A stretch of DNA of 64,000 bases from positions 558,001-622,000 of the forward strand of contig NC_004113.1 of assembly GCF_000011345.1 (NCBI RefSeq). Direction: 5' to 3'. Both the position numbers and the translations under genes were made by a program. The first letter of the stretch is position 1. Each line of letters begins with the position of its first letter. The stretch comes from Thermosynechococcus vestitus BP-1. Lineage in GTDB: Bacteria; Cyanobacteriota; Cyanobacteriia; Thermosynechococcales; Thermosynechococcaceae. A model generated the notes under the pieces. The model made no database searches. It worked only from the letters and a program-made list of their open reading frames with translations, and was not told where the DNA came from. Of this stretch, positions 46,291-54,702 are shown in pieces.

Positions 46291-48297
46291 ATGCCTAAGC
46301 AAATTATTATTGCCGAGGAACATCGGCTAGCGGCAGTCTTTGCCGAAGATCAAATCCAAGAATTAATCGTAGCCACGGGAACCCATCAGGTGGGGGACAT
46401 CTACCTTGGCGTTGTTGAAAATGTCCTGCCGGGCATTGATGCTGCTTTTGTTAACTTGGGGGATGCCTCCCGCAATGGCTTCATCCATGTCAGTGACCTT
46501 GGCCCATTGCGCCTGAAGCGAACTGCTGGGGCAATCACAGAATTGCTGGCACCACAGCAAAAAGTACTGGTTCAGGTGATGAAGGAACCCACGGGCACTA
46601 AGGGGCCGCGGCTGACAGGAAATATATCGTTGCCCGGACGCTATCTTGTGCTGATGCCCTACGGTCGGGGGGTGAATCTATCGCGACGGATTACCAATGA
46701 GGCGGAACGGCATCGGCTACGCGCCTTGGGTATTTTGGTCAAGCCCGCTGGCATGGGACTACTGGTGCGCACAGAGGCCGAGGGGGTCTCCGAAGAGGCC
46801 ATTCTTGAAGATCTTGAACTCCTGCAACGGCAGTGGGAAACGATTCAACAGCAAGCGGCCGCCAGCCGTCCGCCCCAGCTTTTGGGGCGGGATGATGACT
46901 TTATCCAAAAAGTGCTGCGGGATGTCTATAGCAGCGATGTCAACCGCATTGTGGTGGATACTCCAGATGGGGTCAAACGGGTCAAACAGCACCTGAAAAA
47001 TTGGAATGTCAATAGACCGGTGGGGGTTCTCATTGACTATCACCAAGAACCCATTCCCATTTTGGATTACTTCCGGGTGAATGCTGCTATCCGTGAAGCC
47101 CTTAAACCCCGTGTGGATTTGCCCTCCGGTGGCTATATCATCATTCAACCGACAGAGGCATTGACGGTCATTGATGTTAACTCCGGTTCTTTCACCAGCT
47201 CAGCCACCTCCCGGGAAACAGTACTGTGGACGAACTGCGAAGCGGCTACGGAAATTGCTCGCCAACTGCGACTGCGTAATATTGCTGGCGTGATCATTGT
47301 TGATTTTATTGACATGGATTCCCGCCGCGATCAGTTGCTACTGCTGGAGCACTTTAGTAAAGCCCTGCGGGCGGATAAAGCCCGTCCCCAAATTGCTCAA
47401 CTGTCTGAACTGGGGCTGGTGGAGCTGACCCGCAAACGCCAAGGGCAAAATATCTATGAACTCTTTGGTCGTCCCTGTAGTGCCTGCGGTGGCTTGGGTC
47501 ACTTGGTGCATTTACCCGGTGAACCGGAGGATAGCCCCGGCGAAATTGTTGAGCGATCGCCGATACCGCGTCCACCAGAACCACGCCGCAGTTTAGAACC
47601 TCGCACTGAGCCCAACGGCTTTGCCAGTAGCAGCCTTGAAACCCAACTCATTAACCACCCTGACTATCAAGCGGTGGGGGGTATTCGCCCGCGTTCTTCC
47701 CGCAGTAGTCATCCCCCAACCCCACGCAGCCCTCGCCGTACCCCTGAAAATGGCAATGGCCGCAAGGTGGTTACCACACCGCCAGAAGCAGCCCCGCCGC
47801 CAGTGGTTAAAGTGGAGAGCCGGCCGGTGCGCCCTGCCCGTCCGAGCCGCTCTGAACCGGCGGAAGTGATTACCGTAACAATGACGGATCAAGAGCAGGC
47901 GGTCTATGCGGAGATGGGGATTTCCCCCTTGGTTCTCTATGGTGAGGAGGTGAAAAATCCGCGGGGAACAATTGTTATGGTGGCACGCCCCGGCCAAGAC
48001 CCCCTGCCCCTACCCCAGAAAACAGGGCGGCCGGTTAGTGAGGGAGGACCAGAGGAGGCCCCAGAGACTGCTGATGAGCTGCCCTCCCCTGAGGTGAGCA
48101 CGATGAATGTGGAGCCAATTCCTGCCACTGGGCTGCTCAATACCAGTGAGTCACTCAAGACCAGTGAGCCAGAAGTGACTACTGAGGCTGAATCTGTGGG
48201 CGAAGCATCTACCCCAGAGGCCTCTGTGCCCATAGGTCGGCGGCGGCGGCGACGGGTGACCAGTAGTGAGCAACTCTCCCTTGATGCCAATGCTTAG
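46291..48297 (+). CDS. rne: Ribonuclease E/G
   Basis: 668 residues, main endoribonuclease of mRNA decay. The N-terminal catalytic half has an S1 domain (GDIYLGVVENVLPGIDAAFV), the 5'-sensor/RNase H-like region, the DNase I-like active site (LTVIDVNSGSFTS, IIVDFIDMDSRRDQ) and the zinc link (CSACGGLG). The C-terminal ~270 residues are a disordered, Pro/Glu-rich tail ending with GRRRRRRVTSS, matching the arginine-rich peptide that binds PNPase in cyanobacteria. AAGGA sits 6 bp upstream of the ATG. Confidence 0.95.
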   Translation: MPKQIIIAEEHRLAAVFAEDQIQELIVATGTHQVGDIYLGVVENVLPGIDAAFVNLGDASRNGFIHVSDLGPLRLKRTAGAITELLAPQQKVLVQVMKEPTGTKGPRLTGNISLPGRYLVLMPYGRGVNLSRRITNEAERHRLRALGILVKPAGMGLLVRTEAEGVSEEAILEDLELLQRQWETIQQQAAASRPPQLLGRDDDFIQKVLRDVYSSDVNRIVVDTPDGVKRVKQHLKNWNVNRPVGVLIDYHQEPIPILDYFRVNAAIREALKPRVDLPSGGYIIIQPTEALTVIDVNSGSFTSSATSRETVLWTNCEAATEIARQLRLRNIAGVIIVDFIDMDSRRDQLLLLEHFSKALRADKARPQIAQLSELGLVELTRKRQGQNIYELFGRPCSACGGLGHLVHLPGEPEDSPGEIVERSPIPRPPEPRRSLEPRTEPNGFASSSLETQLINHPDYQAVGGIRPRSSRSSHPPTPRSPRRTPENGNGRKVVTTPPEAAPPPVVKVESRPVRPARPSRSEPAEVITVTMTDQEQAVYAEMGISPLVLYGEEVKNPRGTIVMVARPGQDPLPLPQKTGRPVSEGGPEEAPETADELPSPEVSTMNVEPIPATGLLNTSESLKTSEPEVTTEAESVGEASTPEASVPIGRRRRRRVTSSEQLSLDANA

Positions 48298-48305
48298 GCG
48301 CAGTC

Positions 48306-49190
48306 ATGTTGGGGCAACTCCACCCTGACCTCATCCAAGAGTGGCTCGAGGCGGCTGCCACAGAAATTCCCAGGGGGGAACCGCTGCAGCGCCTACCAAA
48401 GGTGGGGTCTGAGGCCTTTGCCTTTGCAGTGGTTACACCGGAGCAAGAGTTTACCCTTGGGCGTTCCCGTTTGCGCTTTCCCTTGATGAGTGCGATTAAG
48501 CCCTTCTTACTGCTGTATGCCTTGACGCTGTGGCAGGAGCAGGTGTGGACGTGGGTGGGGCAGCGCCCCTCAGATTACCCCTATAACTCGGTATTGCAAT
48601 TAACCCTCGATCAGGGCTGGCCGCGCAATCCCATGATCAATAGTGGGGCGATCGCCCTCGCTGGCCAGTTGGCTTATGTTGGTGGTGCCACGGCCTTTCA
48701 AACTTGGCTTAATGAGTGTGCTGGTACACAATTCGAGGTGGACCAGGAGGTCTTAGGGGCAGTCCATCGCCATCCCAACTGGCAAAATCGCACCCTTGCC
48801 CACTTTTTAGTGGAGTCTGGACGCATTGCCGATGCAGAGGTTGCCCTTGAGATCTACAATCAGGTGTGCTGTTTCCAAGGAACCGTTGAGGAAGTGGCTC
48901 GCTTGGGTCTCCTCTTAGCACTGCCCCAGGCTAAGGTGAGCGATCGCCATCGTCAGCAGGTGAATGTGCTCATGCTCACCTGTGGCCTCTACGAGGACTC
49001 CCCCCGCTATGGCCTCGAAATTGGCTTGCCTATGAAATCGGGTGTCAGTGGTGTGATGTTGGCCATTGTGCCGCGACAGGGGGCGATCGCCTGCTATAGC
49101 CCACCCCTCGACAAGAGCGGCAACTCCATTTTGGGTCTATACTTGCTCCAGCGCATCAGCCGTCACCTCGGCCTCAGTCCCTTGGGCTAA
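48306..49190 (+). CDS. glsA: Glutaminase A
   Basis: 294 residues, serine-dependent beta-lactamase-like glutaminase that hydrolyses glutamine to glutamate and ammonia. Visible: the Ser/Lys of the SAIK motif (FPLMSAIKPFLLLY), NSGAIALAG, and KSGVSGVMLAIVPRQGA. It lies 8 bp behind rne, so the two may be co-transcribed. Its 3' end overlaps the convergent jag gene by 54 bp. Confidence 0.92.
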   Translation: MLGQLHPDLIQEWLEAAATEIPRGEPLQRLPKVGSEAFAFAVVTPEQEFTLGRSRLRFPLMSAIKPFLLLYALTLWQEQVWTWVGQRPSDYPYNSVLQLTLDQGWPRNPMINSGAIALAGQLAYVGGATAFQTWLNECAGTQFEVDQEVLGAVHRHPNWQNRTLAHFLVESGRIADAEVALEIYNQVCCFQGTVEEVARLGLLLALPQAKVSDRHRQQVNVLMLTCGLYEDSPRYGLEIGLPMKSGVSGVMLAIVPRQGAIACYSPPLDKSGNSILGLYLLQRISRHLGLSPLG

Positions 49191-49673
49191 CTGCACCACC
49201 AAGCGGCGATCGGGTTCTTCACCGTGGCTAAAGGTTTCCAGGCGATCGCTCTCTAGCCTAATGAGACTATGAACAACACGCCGCTCTGCTGCTGAAAGGG
49301 AGCGAATTTCAACGGGTTTACCAGTGTCGAGGACCCGAGCCGCCACCCGATGGGCAATCTTTTGCAACTGGCGATAACGGGCACGGCGATAGCCCGCCAG
49401 TTCCAAGGTAAAAGCCGTTTGCTCCTCCCGCGATCGCCCCAAATTCAACGTCGCATTAAGCAGATATTGCAGCGCATCGAGGGCTTGGGCGTTGTTGGCC
49501 AGCAGTGACTCAATTTGCGCCGTACTCAGGGACTGGCGATCGATTTCTAGCCAGTGCCCCGGCACCACACCTGCCAAAGGCGACTCCACCACGGCAACGG
49601 TTGTCTTGAAGCCTGCTAAAGCAAGTGCCTGTTCCAGCCATGCACACCCCGCAGCAATTGGATCAGCGGTCAT
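49137..49673 (-). CDS. jag: Jag/KhpB-type RNA-binding protein (KH and R3H domains)
   Basis: 178 residues. A KH-like domain (LANNAQALDALQYLLNATLN) is followed by an R3H domain (GYRRARYRQLQKIAHRVA, SLSAAERRVVHSLI, GEEPDRRLVV). Jag pairs with KhpA to bind RNA and sits next to yidC in most bacteria. The ATG at 49673, 8 bp beyond the yidC stop and behind GAGGGG, is preferred over an overlapping TTG at 49685. The last 54 bp overlap glsA on the other strand. Confidence 0.88.
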   Translation of the reverse strand: MTADPIAAGCAWLEQALALAGFKTTVAVVESPLAGVVPGHWLEIDRQSLSTAQIESLLANNAQALDALQYLLNATLNLGRSREEQTAFTLELAGYRRARYRQLQKIAHRVAARVLDTGKPVEIRSLSAAERRVVHSLIRLESDRLETFSHGEEPDRRLVVQLAQGTEAEVTADALEQV

Positions 49674-49681
49674 GCCTCCCC

Positions 49682-50887
49682 TCAACTTGATGGATTACCC
49701 TTGGCTTTAGTGGCCTTAGCACCTTTAGCCCCCTTACCCTCAAAGGGAAGAGGAGCACGATTTTTGATGGCTTCAGCCCGTTCCTGCTCCTCCACGAGCT
49801 TTTGTAGATTCTCTGGCAGCGGCTCCCGTTGGAGAATAAAGGTTTGCACCGTCTGGAAGATGTTAGCTATGAGCATATAGAGCAGCACCCCGGCCGGCAG
49901 CGGGAAAAAGAGAAACATCCCGGAAAAGATGATCGGTGTTAATTGATTAACCGTTTGCTGCTGCGGGTTGTTACTGCTGCCTTGGCCAGAGAGCAACTGG
50001 TTGACGTAGAGACTGACGCCAAAGCCAAGGATCATGACGAGAATATCCCAGTGGATTGCGCCCCAATTAAACTGGCGAGCACCATCGGGTAGGGTGATGA
50101 AGAGTTCCCCTTGATCAATCACACCCACATGACCAAGGGCAGAGATAAAGAGGAAACCTTTATCAGCAGCAATCCCCGGGATTGTTCCCTGAACTGTTAC
50201 CTCACCGGGTTGCAGGGCCTGTAGATGACCTTCCCTATCAATGGTGGCCCGCTCTTGACCGCGAATAATTTGCCACTTTGGTTGCAAGTGACTATTGGGA
50301 TAGGCAGCCACCAGTTCACTAAAGGGTTTGCCCTCCTTGGTTTGGAACTGCAGATCCACCATTTGACCGACTGGAATTCTGGTACCACTGGGAACCACCG
50401 CTTGAATCGGGAAGTGTACCCCCTCGTCAACGTAGATATTTTGCGGTTTGGTGGCAAAGGGCTGGGCTAAGACCGGTTGATCCGGGGGAACAATTTGCAG
50501 GTTGATCTGGTAATTCACATCGGCAAAGGGTGAGCCGCGCAGCGTTGCAAAGAGGGCAAAGAGAATCGGCAACTGCAATAGCAGCGGGAAGCAGCCCGCC
50601 AAGGGATTGCCAAACTCCCTATAGACTTCTGCCATTGCCTTTTGCTGTTCCGCAGGATTGTCCTTGTATTTCTGTTGAATTTCCTGCATCCGTTTTTGCA
50701 TGATCGGCTGGACAACCTTCATGCGCCGCATATTGCGAATTGACCCGGCACTCAGGGGATAGACGGCAAAGCGCACCACCAGTGTCAGAGCCACAATAGC
50801 AAGGCCATAGCTGGGCACAATCCCATAGAAAAAATCAAGGATTGGCAGCATGACATTGTTGGAGAGGAAACCGATACCAAAATCCAT
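49682..50887 (-). CDS. yidC: Membrane protein insertase YidC (Alb3-type)
   Basis: About 401 residues; inserts proteins into the cytoplasmic and thylakoid membranes. The membrane core has [24 protein letters not shown] with the conserved Arg, [20 protein letters not shown], and C-terminal helices. A ~150-residue periplasmic insertion (~150-260) of beta structure lies between the second and third helices. The charged tail ([13 protein letters not shown]) may touch ribosomes. The ATG at 50887 with AGGA upstream is chosen; a TTG at 50899 is an alternative. Confidence 0.93.
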   Translation of the reverse strand: MDFGIGFLSNNVMLPILDFFYGIVPSYGLAIVALTLVVRFAVYPLSAGSIRNMRRMKVVQPIMQKRMQEIQQKYKDNPAEQQKAMAEVYREFGNPLAGCFPLLLQLPILFALFATLRGSPFADVNYQINLQIVPPDQPVLAQPFATKPQNIYVDEGVHFPIQAVVPSGTRIPVGQMVDLQFQTKEGKPFSELVAAYPNSHLQPKWQIIRGQERATIDREGHLQALQPGEVTVQGTIPGIAADKGFLFISALGHVGVIDQGELFITLPDGARQFNWGAIHWDILVMILGFGVSLYVNQLLSGQGSSNNPQQQTVNQLTPIIFSGMFLFFPLPAGVLLYMLIANIFQTVQTFILQREPLPENLQKLVEEQERAEAIKNRAPLPFEGKGAKGAKATKAKGNPSS

Positions 50888-50934
50888 GGAATCCTGCAAT
50901 TAGGGGTGAACAGTTAACAGAACTATCTTAGGTC

Positions 50935-51672
50935 TTAAGAACCAATCGCGCCACTGACACTTTTGGCAGCGGGACTCAATTTGGTAGAAATGTAGTCGTA
51001 AATTTCACGGAAGCGGGGGACAGCGCGCATTTCTAAGCGGCTACCATCTTTGAGGGTGACAACCATATCGCCGTAGGCACCCCAGCCGCGCGGAACGGTG
51101 ACGACTTTAGTGATTTCGTTATAAATGACATCGGAGCGATCGCGCCCCATCCAGCCGCCAATGACCGTAATCCGGCGATTCGTAATGCGGTACCGCAGCC
51201 AGAGAGCACGGACAATGGCACCAACGGTCAGGGGCAGACAGATCACCGTTAGCCCCAAGAGCAAGTTGATTACCAGGTCACCCCAGTGGGGACCGCCTTC
51301 GTAGAAAACATCTTCAGAAATTCCCGGCATCGTCAGTACCCCTGCTTTGGCCATTAACTGCGTCAATTCAGTGCGACAGTCCTCGTCACTCACGTGCAGT
51401 GCCGCCTGGCGCACTACCACAATCATATCCCACCCTGCCGCCATCTGCGGTAGGAGGGGGCGAATCACCCGCCGCCATTGCCGCTTCAAACGGTTGCGAT
51501 CAACGGCTCGCTTACTGACCTTTTTACTGACCACAATCGCCAGCCGTGGGGCTTCCCTGGAGGATTGGGGCGCCAGCCAAAGAACGGCCAGTTTGCCGTG
51601 GTGGGCAGTTTTGTGTTGATAGACGCGGTCAAAATCATGGCGATCGCGCAGGCGATGTTGACGCGGCAACAC
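50935..51672 (-). CDS. rnpA: RNase P protein fused in frame to a PH-domain membrane protein
   Basis: 245 residues in one frame. Residues 1-~114 are RNase P protein (HRLRDRHDFDRVYQHK, the RNR-like signature VSKKVSKRAVDRNRLKRQWR). Residues ~115-245 are a bacterial PH-domain (YdbS/slr1472-like) protein with two hydrophobic stretches (LVINLLLGLTVICLPLTVGA), then VIYNEITKVVTVPRGWGAYG and MVVTLKDGSRLEMRAVP. In most cyanobacteria these are two genes. An internal ATG at 51330 with AGGGG upstream would give the PH protein alone (131 residues). The GTG start shares one base with the rpmH stop. Confidence 0.88.
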   Translation of the reverse strand: MLPRQHRLRDRHDFDRVYQHKTAHHGKLAVLWLAPQSSREAPRLAIVVSKKVSKRAVDRNRLKRQWRRVIRPLLPQMAAGWDMIVVVRQAALHVSDEDCRTELTQLMAKAGVLTMPGISEDVFYEGGPHWGDLVINLLLGLTVICLPLTVGAIVRALWLRYRITNRRITVIGGWMGRDRSDVIYNEITKVVTVPRGWGAYGDMVVTLKDGSRLEMRAVPRFREIYDYISTKLSPAAKSVSGAIGS

Positions 51673-51809
51673 TAGACGGTAAGCCGTGCCCGTCCTTTAC
51701 GCCGCCGTGCCTTAATGACGTTTTGACCCGATTTGGTACGCATGCGCGCGCGGAACCCAGAGGTGCGTTTACGTTTGCGGACAGTGCCGCCCAGTGTACG
51801 TTGCGTCAT
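51672..51809 (-). CDS. rpmH: 50S ribosomal protein L34
   Basis: 45 residues, [19 protein letters not shown] and onward with an Arg/Lys-rich sequence ([20 protein letters not shown]), the standard L34. It is the first gene of the rpmH-rnpA-PH-yidC-jag cluster. The stop TAG overlaps the GTG start of rnpA by one base, so translation is coupled. Confidence 0.97.
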   Translation of the reverse strand: MTQRTLGGTVRKRKRTSGFRARMRTKSGQNVIKARRRKGRARLTV

Positions 51810-51989
51810 GGCTGTTGCAGTTATGATGGTTGATTAGAAAAGAACACTGCCCCAGAGGGCACGCCCTAGTCAGTCGTTAGAGCGATCTACAATCGTACCA
51901 CTTCCCCTGAGGCAGCGGTAGTCCTGTGGACCTATTGCTGTCTTCGTCCTGTTGCCTATCATTGCTCACATCCTACGGACGAGGTTTGC
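51810..51989. promoter_or_regulatory. Divergent rpmH/dnaA promoter region
   Basis: 180 bp between the rpmH start and the dnaA start. Promoters for both genes must lie here. I searched for DnaA boxes (TTWTNCACA) and AT-rich unwinding repeats and found no convincing cluster, so I do not call an origin. Confidence 0.5.
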
Positions 51990-53351
51990 GTGATTAGCTC
52001 TGCCGAAGATCTCTGGCACCAAATTTTGGAGCGGTTGCAACTGTTGCTCAGTCGCCCGACCTTCGAAACTTGGATTAAGACGGCAACGGTGCAGTCCTTT
52101 GATGGCCAGACCCTCACCATTTGCACCCCCAATCCCTTTGCCCGCAATTGGCTGCAAAAGTACTATTTGAAAACCATTGCCGATGTCGCACGGGAAATTG
52201 TTGGCAAGCCCGTGGAGATTGAGCTGGCGATCGCCCAAGGGGCAGAGCACGATACCAGCATTCGCCCCACCAGTCGTGGGGAAGTAGAGGCCACCCCCCC
52301 TGCGGCTCGCCATCGCGGCAGTGAACTGAATCCCAAGTATGTCTTTTCGCGCTATGTTGTTGGCCCCAATAACCGCATGGCCCATGCCGCCTGCTTGGCG
52401 GTGGCAGAATCACCAGGGCGGGAGTTTAATCCCCTCTTTCTCTGTGGCGGTGTTGGCTTGGGCAAGACCCATCTTATGCAGGCGATCGGTCACTATCGCT
52501 TAGAAATTGACCCCAATGCCAAGATTTTCTACGTCTCCACCGAGCAGTTTACGAATGATTTGATTGCTGCCATCCGCAAAGACAGTATGCAGAGCTTTCG
52601 CGAGCACTATCGGGCGGTGGATGTGATGCTCGTGGACGACATTCAATTTATTGAGGGCAAGGAATACACCCAAGAGGAGTTTTTCCACACCTTCAACACC
52701 CTGCACGAAGCTGGTAAGCAGGTGGTCTTGGCCAGCGATCGCCCCCCCAGTCAAATTCCCCGCCTGCAGGAGCGCCTGTGCTCCCGCTTTTCCATGGGGC
52801 TTATTGCCGATATTCAACCCCCGGACCTGGAAACCCGCATGGCCATTCTCCAGAAAAAGGCAGAGTACGAGAATATCCGCCTGCCGCGGGAGGTGATTGA
52901 GTATATTGCCGCCAGCTACACCTCCAACATCCGGGAACTAGAGGGGGCACTGATTCGAGCGGTGGCCTACATTTCCATTTCTGGGTTGCCGATGACCGTG
53001 GAAAACATTGCCCCCGTCCTGAGTCCGACAGTGCGCAAAATTGAGACCTCCCCAGAGATTATCCTGAAGGTGGTCTCTGAAGCCCTAAACGTCCCCATCA
53101 GTGATCTCAAGGGCAACTCCCGCCGCCGCGAAATTAGCATGGCCCGTCAGGTGGGGATGTATCTGATGCGCCAATACACGGGCCTGAGTCTGCCGAAAAT
53201 TGGTGAAGAGTTTGGCGGCAAAGATCACACCACCGTCATGTATAGCTGCGACAAGGTGGCTGAACTACAACGGACCGACCCAGAAATGGGCAGCCTGCTC
53301 CGGCAACTCAGCGATCGCATTAATTTAGCCAGCCGTTCCACAGAGCCATAG
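51990..53351 (+). CDS. dnaA: Chromosomal replication initiator DnaA
   Basis: 453 residues. Domain I ([19 protein letters not shown]), a short linker, AAA+ domain III with Walker [16 protein letters not shown], Walker [21 protein letters not shown], sensor motifs, and domain IV with the DNA-binding signature [12 protein letters not shown]. It starts with GTG behind GAGG. It stands next to the rpmH cluster, the ancestral arrangement. Some cyanobacteria can replicate without DnaA, so essentiality is uncertain. Confidence 0.96.
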   Translation: MISSAEDLWHQILERLQLLLSRPTFETWIKTATVQSFDGQTLTICTPNPFARNWLQKYYLKTIADVAREIVGKPVEIELAIAQGAEHDTSIRPTSRGEVEATPPAARHRGSELNPKYVFSRYVVGPNNRMAHAACLAVAESPGREFNPLFLCGGVGLGKTHLMQAIGHYRLEIDPNAKIFYVSTEQFTNDLIAAIRKDSMQSFREHYRAVDVMLVDDIQFIEGKEYTQEEFFHTFNTLHEAGKQVVLASDRPPSQIPRLQERLCSRFSMGLIADIQPPDLETRMAILQKKAEYENIRLPREVIEYIAASYTSNIRELEGALIRAVAYISISGLPMTVENIAPVLSPTVRKIETSPEIILKVVSEALNVPISDLKGNSRRREISMARQVGMYLMRQYTGLSLPKIGEEFGGKDHTTVMYSCDKVAELQRTDPEMGSLLRQLSDRINLASRSTEP

Positions 53352-53384
53352 TGCCTAGAGCCTTCCTATGTCAAGTTGACATCC

Positions 53385-53406
53385 TCCCCCCGCTAAAGCA
53401 GGGGGA
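53385..53406. repeat. Right-end hairpin of the tnpB element
   Basis: TCCCCC (53385-53390) pairs with GGGGGA (53401-53406), enclosing GC-TAAA-GC with one mismatch. It also overlaps the region from which a TnpB guide (omega/reRNA) is usually made. Confidence 0.7.
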
Positions 53407-53415
53407 TTCCCAAAA

Positions 53416-54588
53416 TCACTTTTGAGACTTTCTGCTTCTTCGCAGTTGCCCTCCAGACGTATGTCTATCAGGTCTTACACCCGCTCCACAGACTGTAACC
53501 GTGTGTCCCACGGCCAAAATATTCCGAGCGGCATTTATATCCCGATCATGGTGCGCCCCACACTTAGGACAGTCCCATTCTCGGACGCTCAATGGCAACC
53601 GCTCAACAATGTGACCACACTGTCCACAGCGTTTAGAACTGGGAAACCATCGGTCAATCTTCACCAGTGTCCGACCATACCACTGGGCCTTGTATTCCAA
53701 TTGCCGTACCAGTTCACCCCATCCAGCATCACTGATGGATCGGGCAAGCTGACGGTTCTTGACCATATTCTTCACAGCCAACGACTCGATTATGATCGCT
53801 TGGTTTTCACGTATCAATCGAGTCGTCAACTTGTGCAAATGGTCTTTTCTGGAATCAGAGATTTTCTGGTGAATCTTGGCAACTTTCAACCGCGCCTTAT
53901 CCCAATTGCGAGAGCCTTTTTGTTTGCGACTCAAAGACCGCTGCGCCTTACGGAGTCGTTTGTAGTAGCGGTTAAAGTGCTTGGGGTTGGCAATCTTTTC
54001 CCCTGTACTCAGGGTAATGAGGCTGCTCATCCCTACGTCCAAACCAACCGACGGGTCGACGGGCTGCAGTTTCAACTCTCTGGGGTCATCAAACCTCAGA
54101 CTGATGTACCACTGTCCAGCAGGGTTAAGCCTGATGGTCACCGTGGATGGTTCAACACCATCTGGAAGCCGTCTCGACCAGCGAATATTCAGCGGTTCGT
54201 TGCACTTTGCCAAGAATACTTTTGCGTCTTTCCACCTAAAAGCAGACTTGGTGAATTCTGCGCTGCCACCATTGCGTTTCTTTTTGAAGTTGGGATATTT
54301 TGCCCGACCTGCAAAGAAGTTACTGAAAGCAGATTGCAGATGTCTCAATGCCTGCTGCAAGGGGACAGAGCTAACCTCATTCAAAAACTGAAGGTCATCT
54401 TGCTTCTTCCACTTAGTAAGCAAGGCAGAGGTTTGAACGTAGTCAAGTCTCTCTTTTCGTTCATACCAGGCTTCTGTTCTCACTGCCAGTGCTCGATTAT
54501 AAACCAACCGAACACAGCCCAATGTTCTCCGAAGCAGGGATTCTTGCTCGGTCGTTGGGTAGAAGCGGTAACTGAAAGCCTTTTGCAT
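53416..54588 (-). CDS. tnpB: RNA-guided endonuclease TnpB (IS605 OrfB type)
   Basis: 390 residues. A N-terminal wedge/HTH part (KAFSYRFYPTTEQESLL, CVRLVYNRAL) leads to a RuvC-like nuclease with all three acidic residues: D184 (GLDVGMSSL), E268 (IIIESLAVKNM) and D350 (HHDRDINAARNIL). A zinc finger has Cys 321, 324, 340 and 343 (CGQCG...CPKCG). So the nuclease looks intact. TnpB uses RNA from the element's right end to cut the empty site and keep the element in place. The ATG at 54588 is seven bases past a -10 box. Confidence 0.92.
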   Translation of the reverse strand: MQKAFSYRFYPTTEQESLLRRTLGCVRLVYNRALAVRTEAWYERKERLDYVQTSALLTKWKKQDDLQFLNEVSSVPLQQALRHLQSAFSNFFAGRAKYPNFKKKRNGGSAEFTKSAFRWKDAKVFLAKCNEPLNIRWSRRLPDGVEPSTVTIRLNPAGQWYISLRFDDPRELKLQPVDPSVGLDVGMSSLITLSTGEKIANPKHFNRYYKRLRKAQRSLSRKQKGSRNWDKARLKVAKIHQKISDSRKDHLHKLTTRLIRENQAIIIESLAVKNMVKNRQLARSISDAGWGELVRQLEYKAQWYGRTLVKIDRWFPSSKRCGQCGHIVERLPLSVREWDCPKCGAHHDRDINAARNILAVGHTVTVCGAGVRPDRHTSGGQLRRSRKSQK

Positions 54589-54595
54589 GCTTTAA

Positions 54596-54625
54596 ATTAT
54601 AGCGATTATTCTGTGAGTAACACAA
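54596..54625 (-). promoter_or_regulatory. Promoter of tnpB
   Basis: Minus strand TTGTGT (54620-54625), 18-bp spacer, TATAAT (54596-54601). The ATG at 54588 follows after seven bases, so the mRNA may be leaderless. Confidence 0.55.
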
Positions 54626-54662
54626 CTATACTTGGCAGTCACAGACTGCCGCTCCTATCCCT

Positions 54663-54682
54663 CCCCTCCCTAAAGGAAGGGG
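54663..54682. repeat. Left-end hairpin of the tnpB element
   Basis: CCCCTCC (54663-54669) pairs with GGAAGGGG (54675-54682) with one bulged A and a CTAAA loop; same general shape as the right-end hairpin. Confidence 0.7.
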
Positions 54683-54702
54683 TCTCTCGGAGGTAAAGAT
54701 GA

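Larger units (their letters stand above)
53376..54692 (-). mobile_element. IS200/IS605-family element carrying only tnpB, ~1317 bp
   Basis: No terminal inverted repeats; each end has a subterminal hairpin, typical of the family. In tnpB orientation the right end carries GGGGG..CCCCC with a TTTA loop (53385-53406) and ends GGATGTCAA; the left end has a similar hairpin (54663-54682). Using IS608-like rules (target TTAC kept at the left, TCAA at the right end) the limits are 53376 and 54692. No tnpA is present, so movement needs a TnpA in trans. It sits between dnaA and ispD. Confidence 0.8.

Noticed and set aside
51810-51989. Replication origin next to dnaA
   Set aside because: No cluster of DnaA boxes or AT-rich repeats found in the short spacer; would need GC-skew over the whole genome.
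53422-54696. 424-codon open frame on the plus strand opposite tnpB
   Set aside because: It mirrors the tnpB gene, has no recognisable domain or start context, and crosses both element ends; tnpB on the other strand has intact catalytic motifs.
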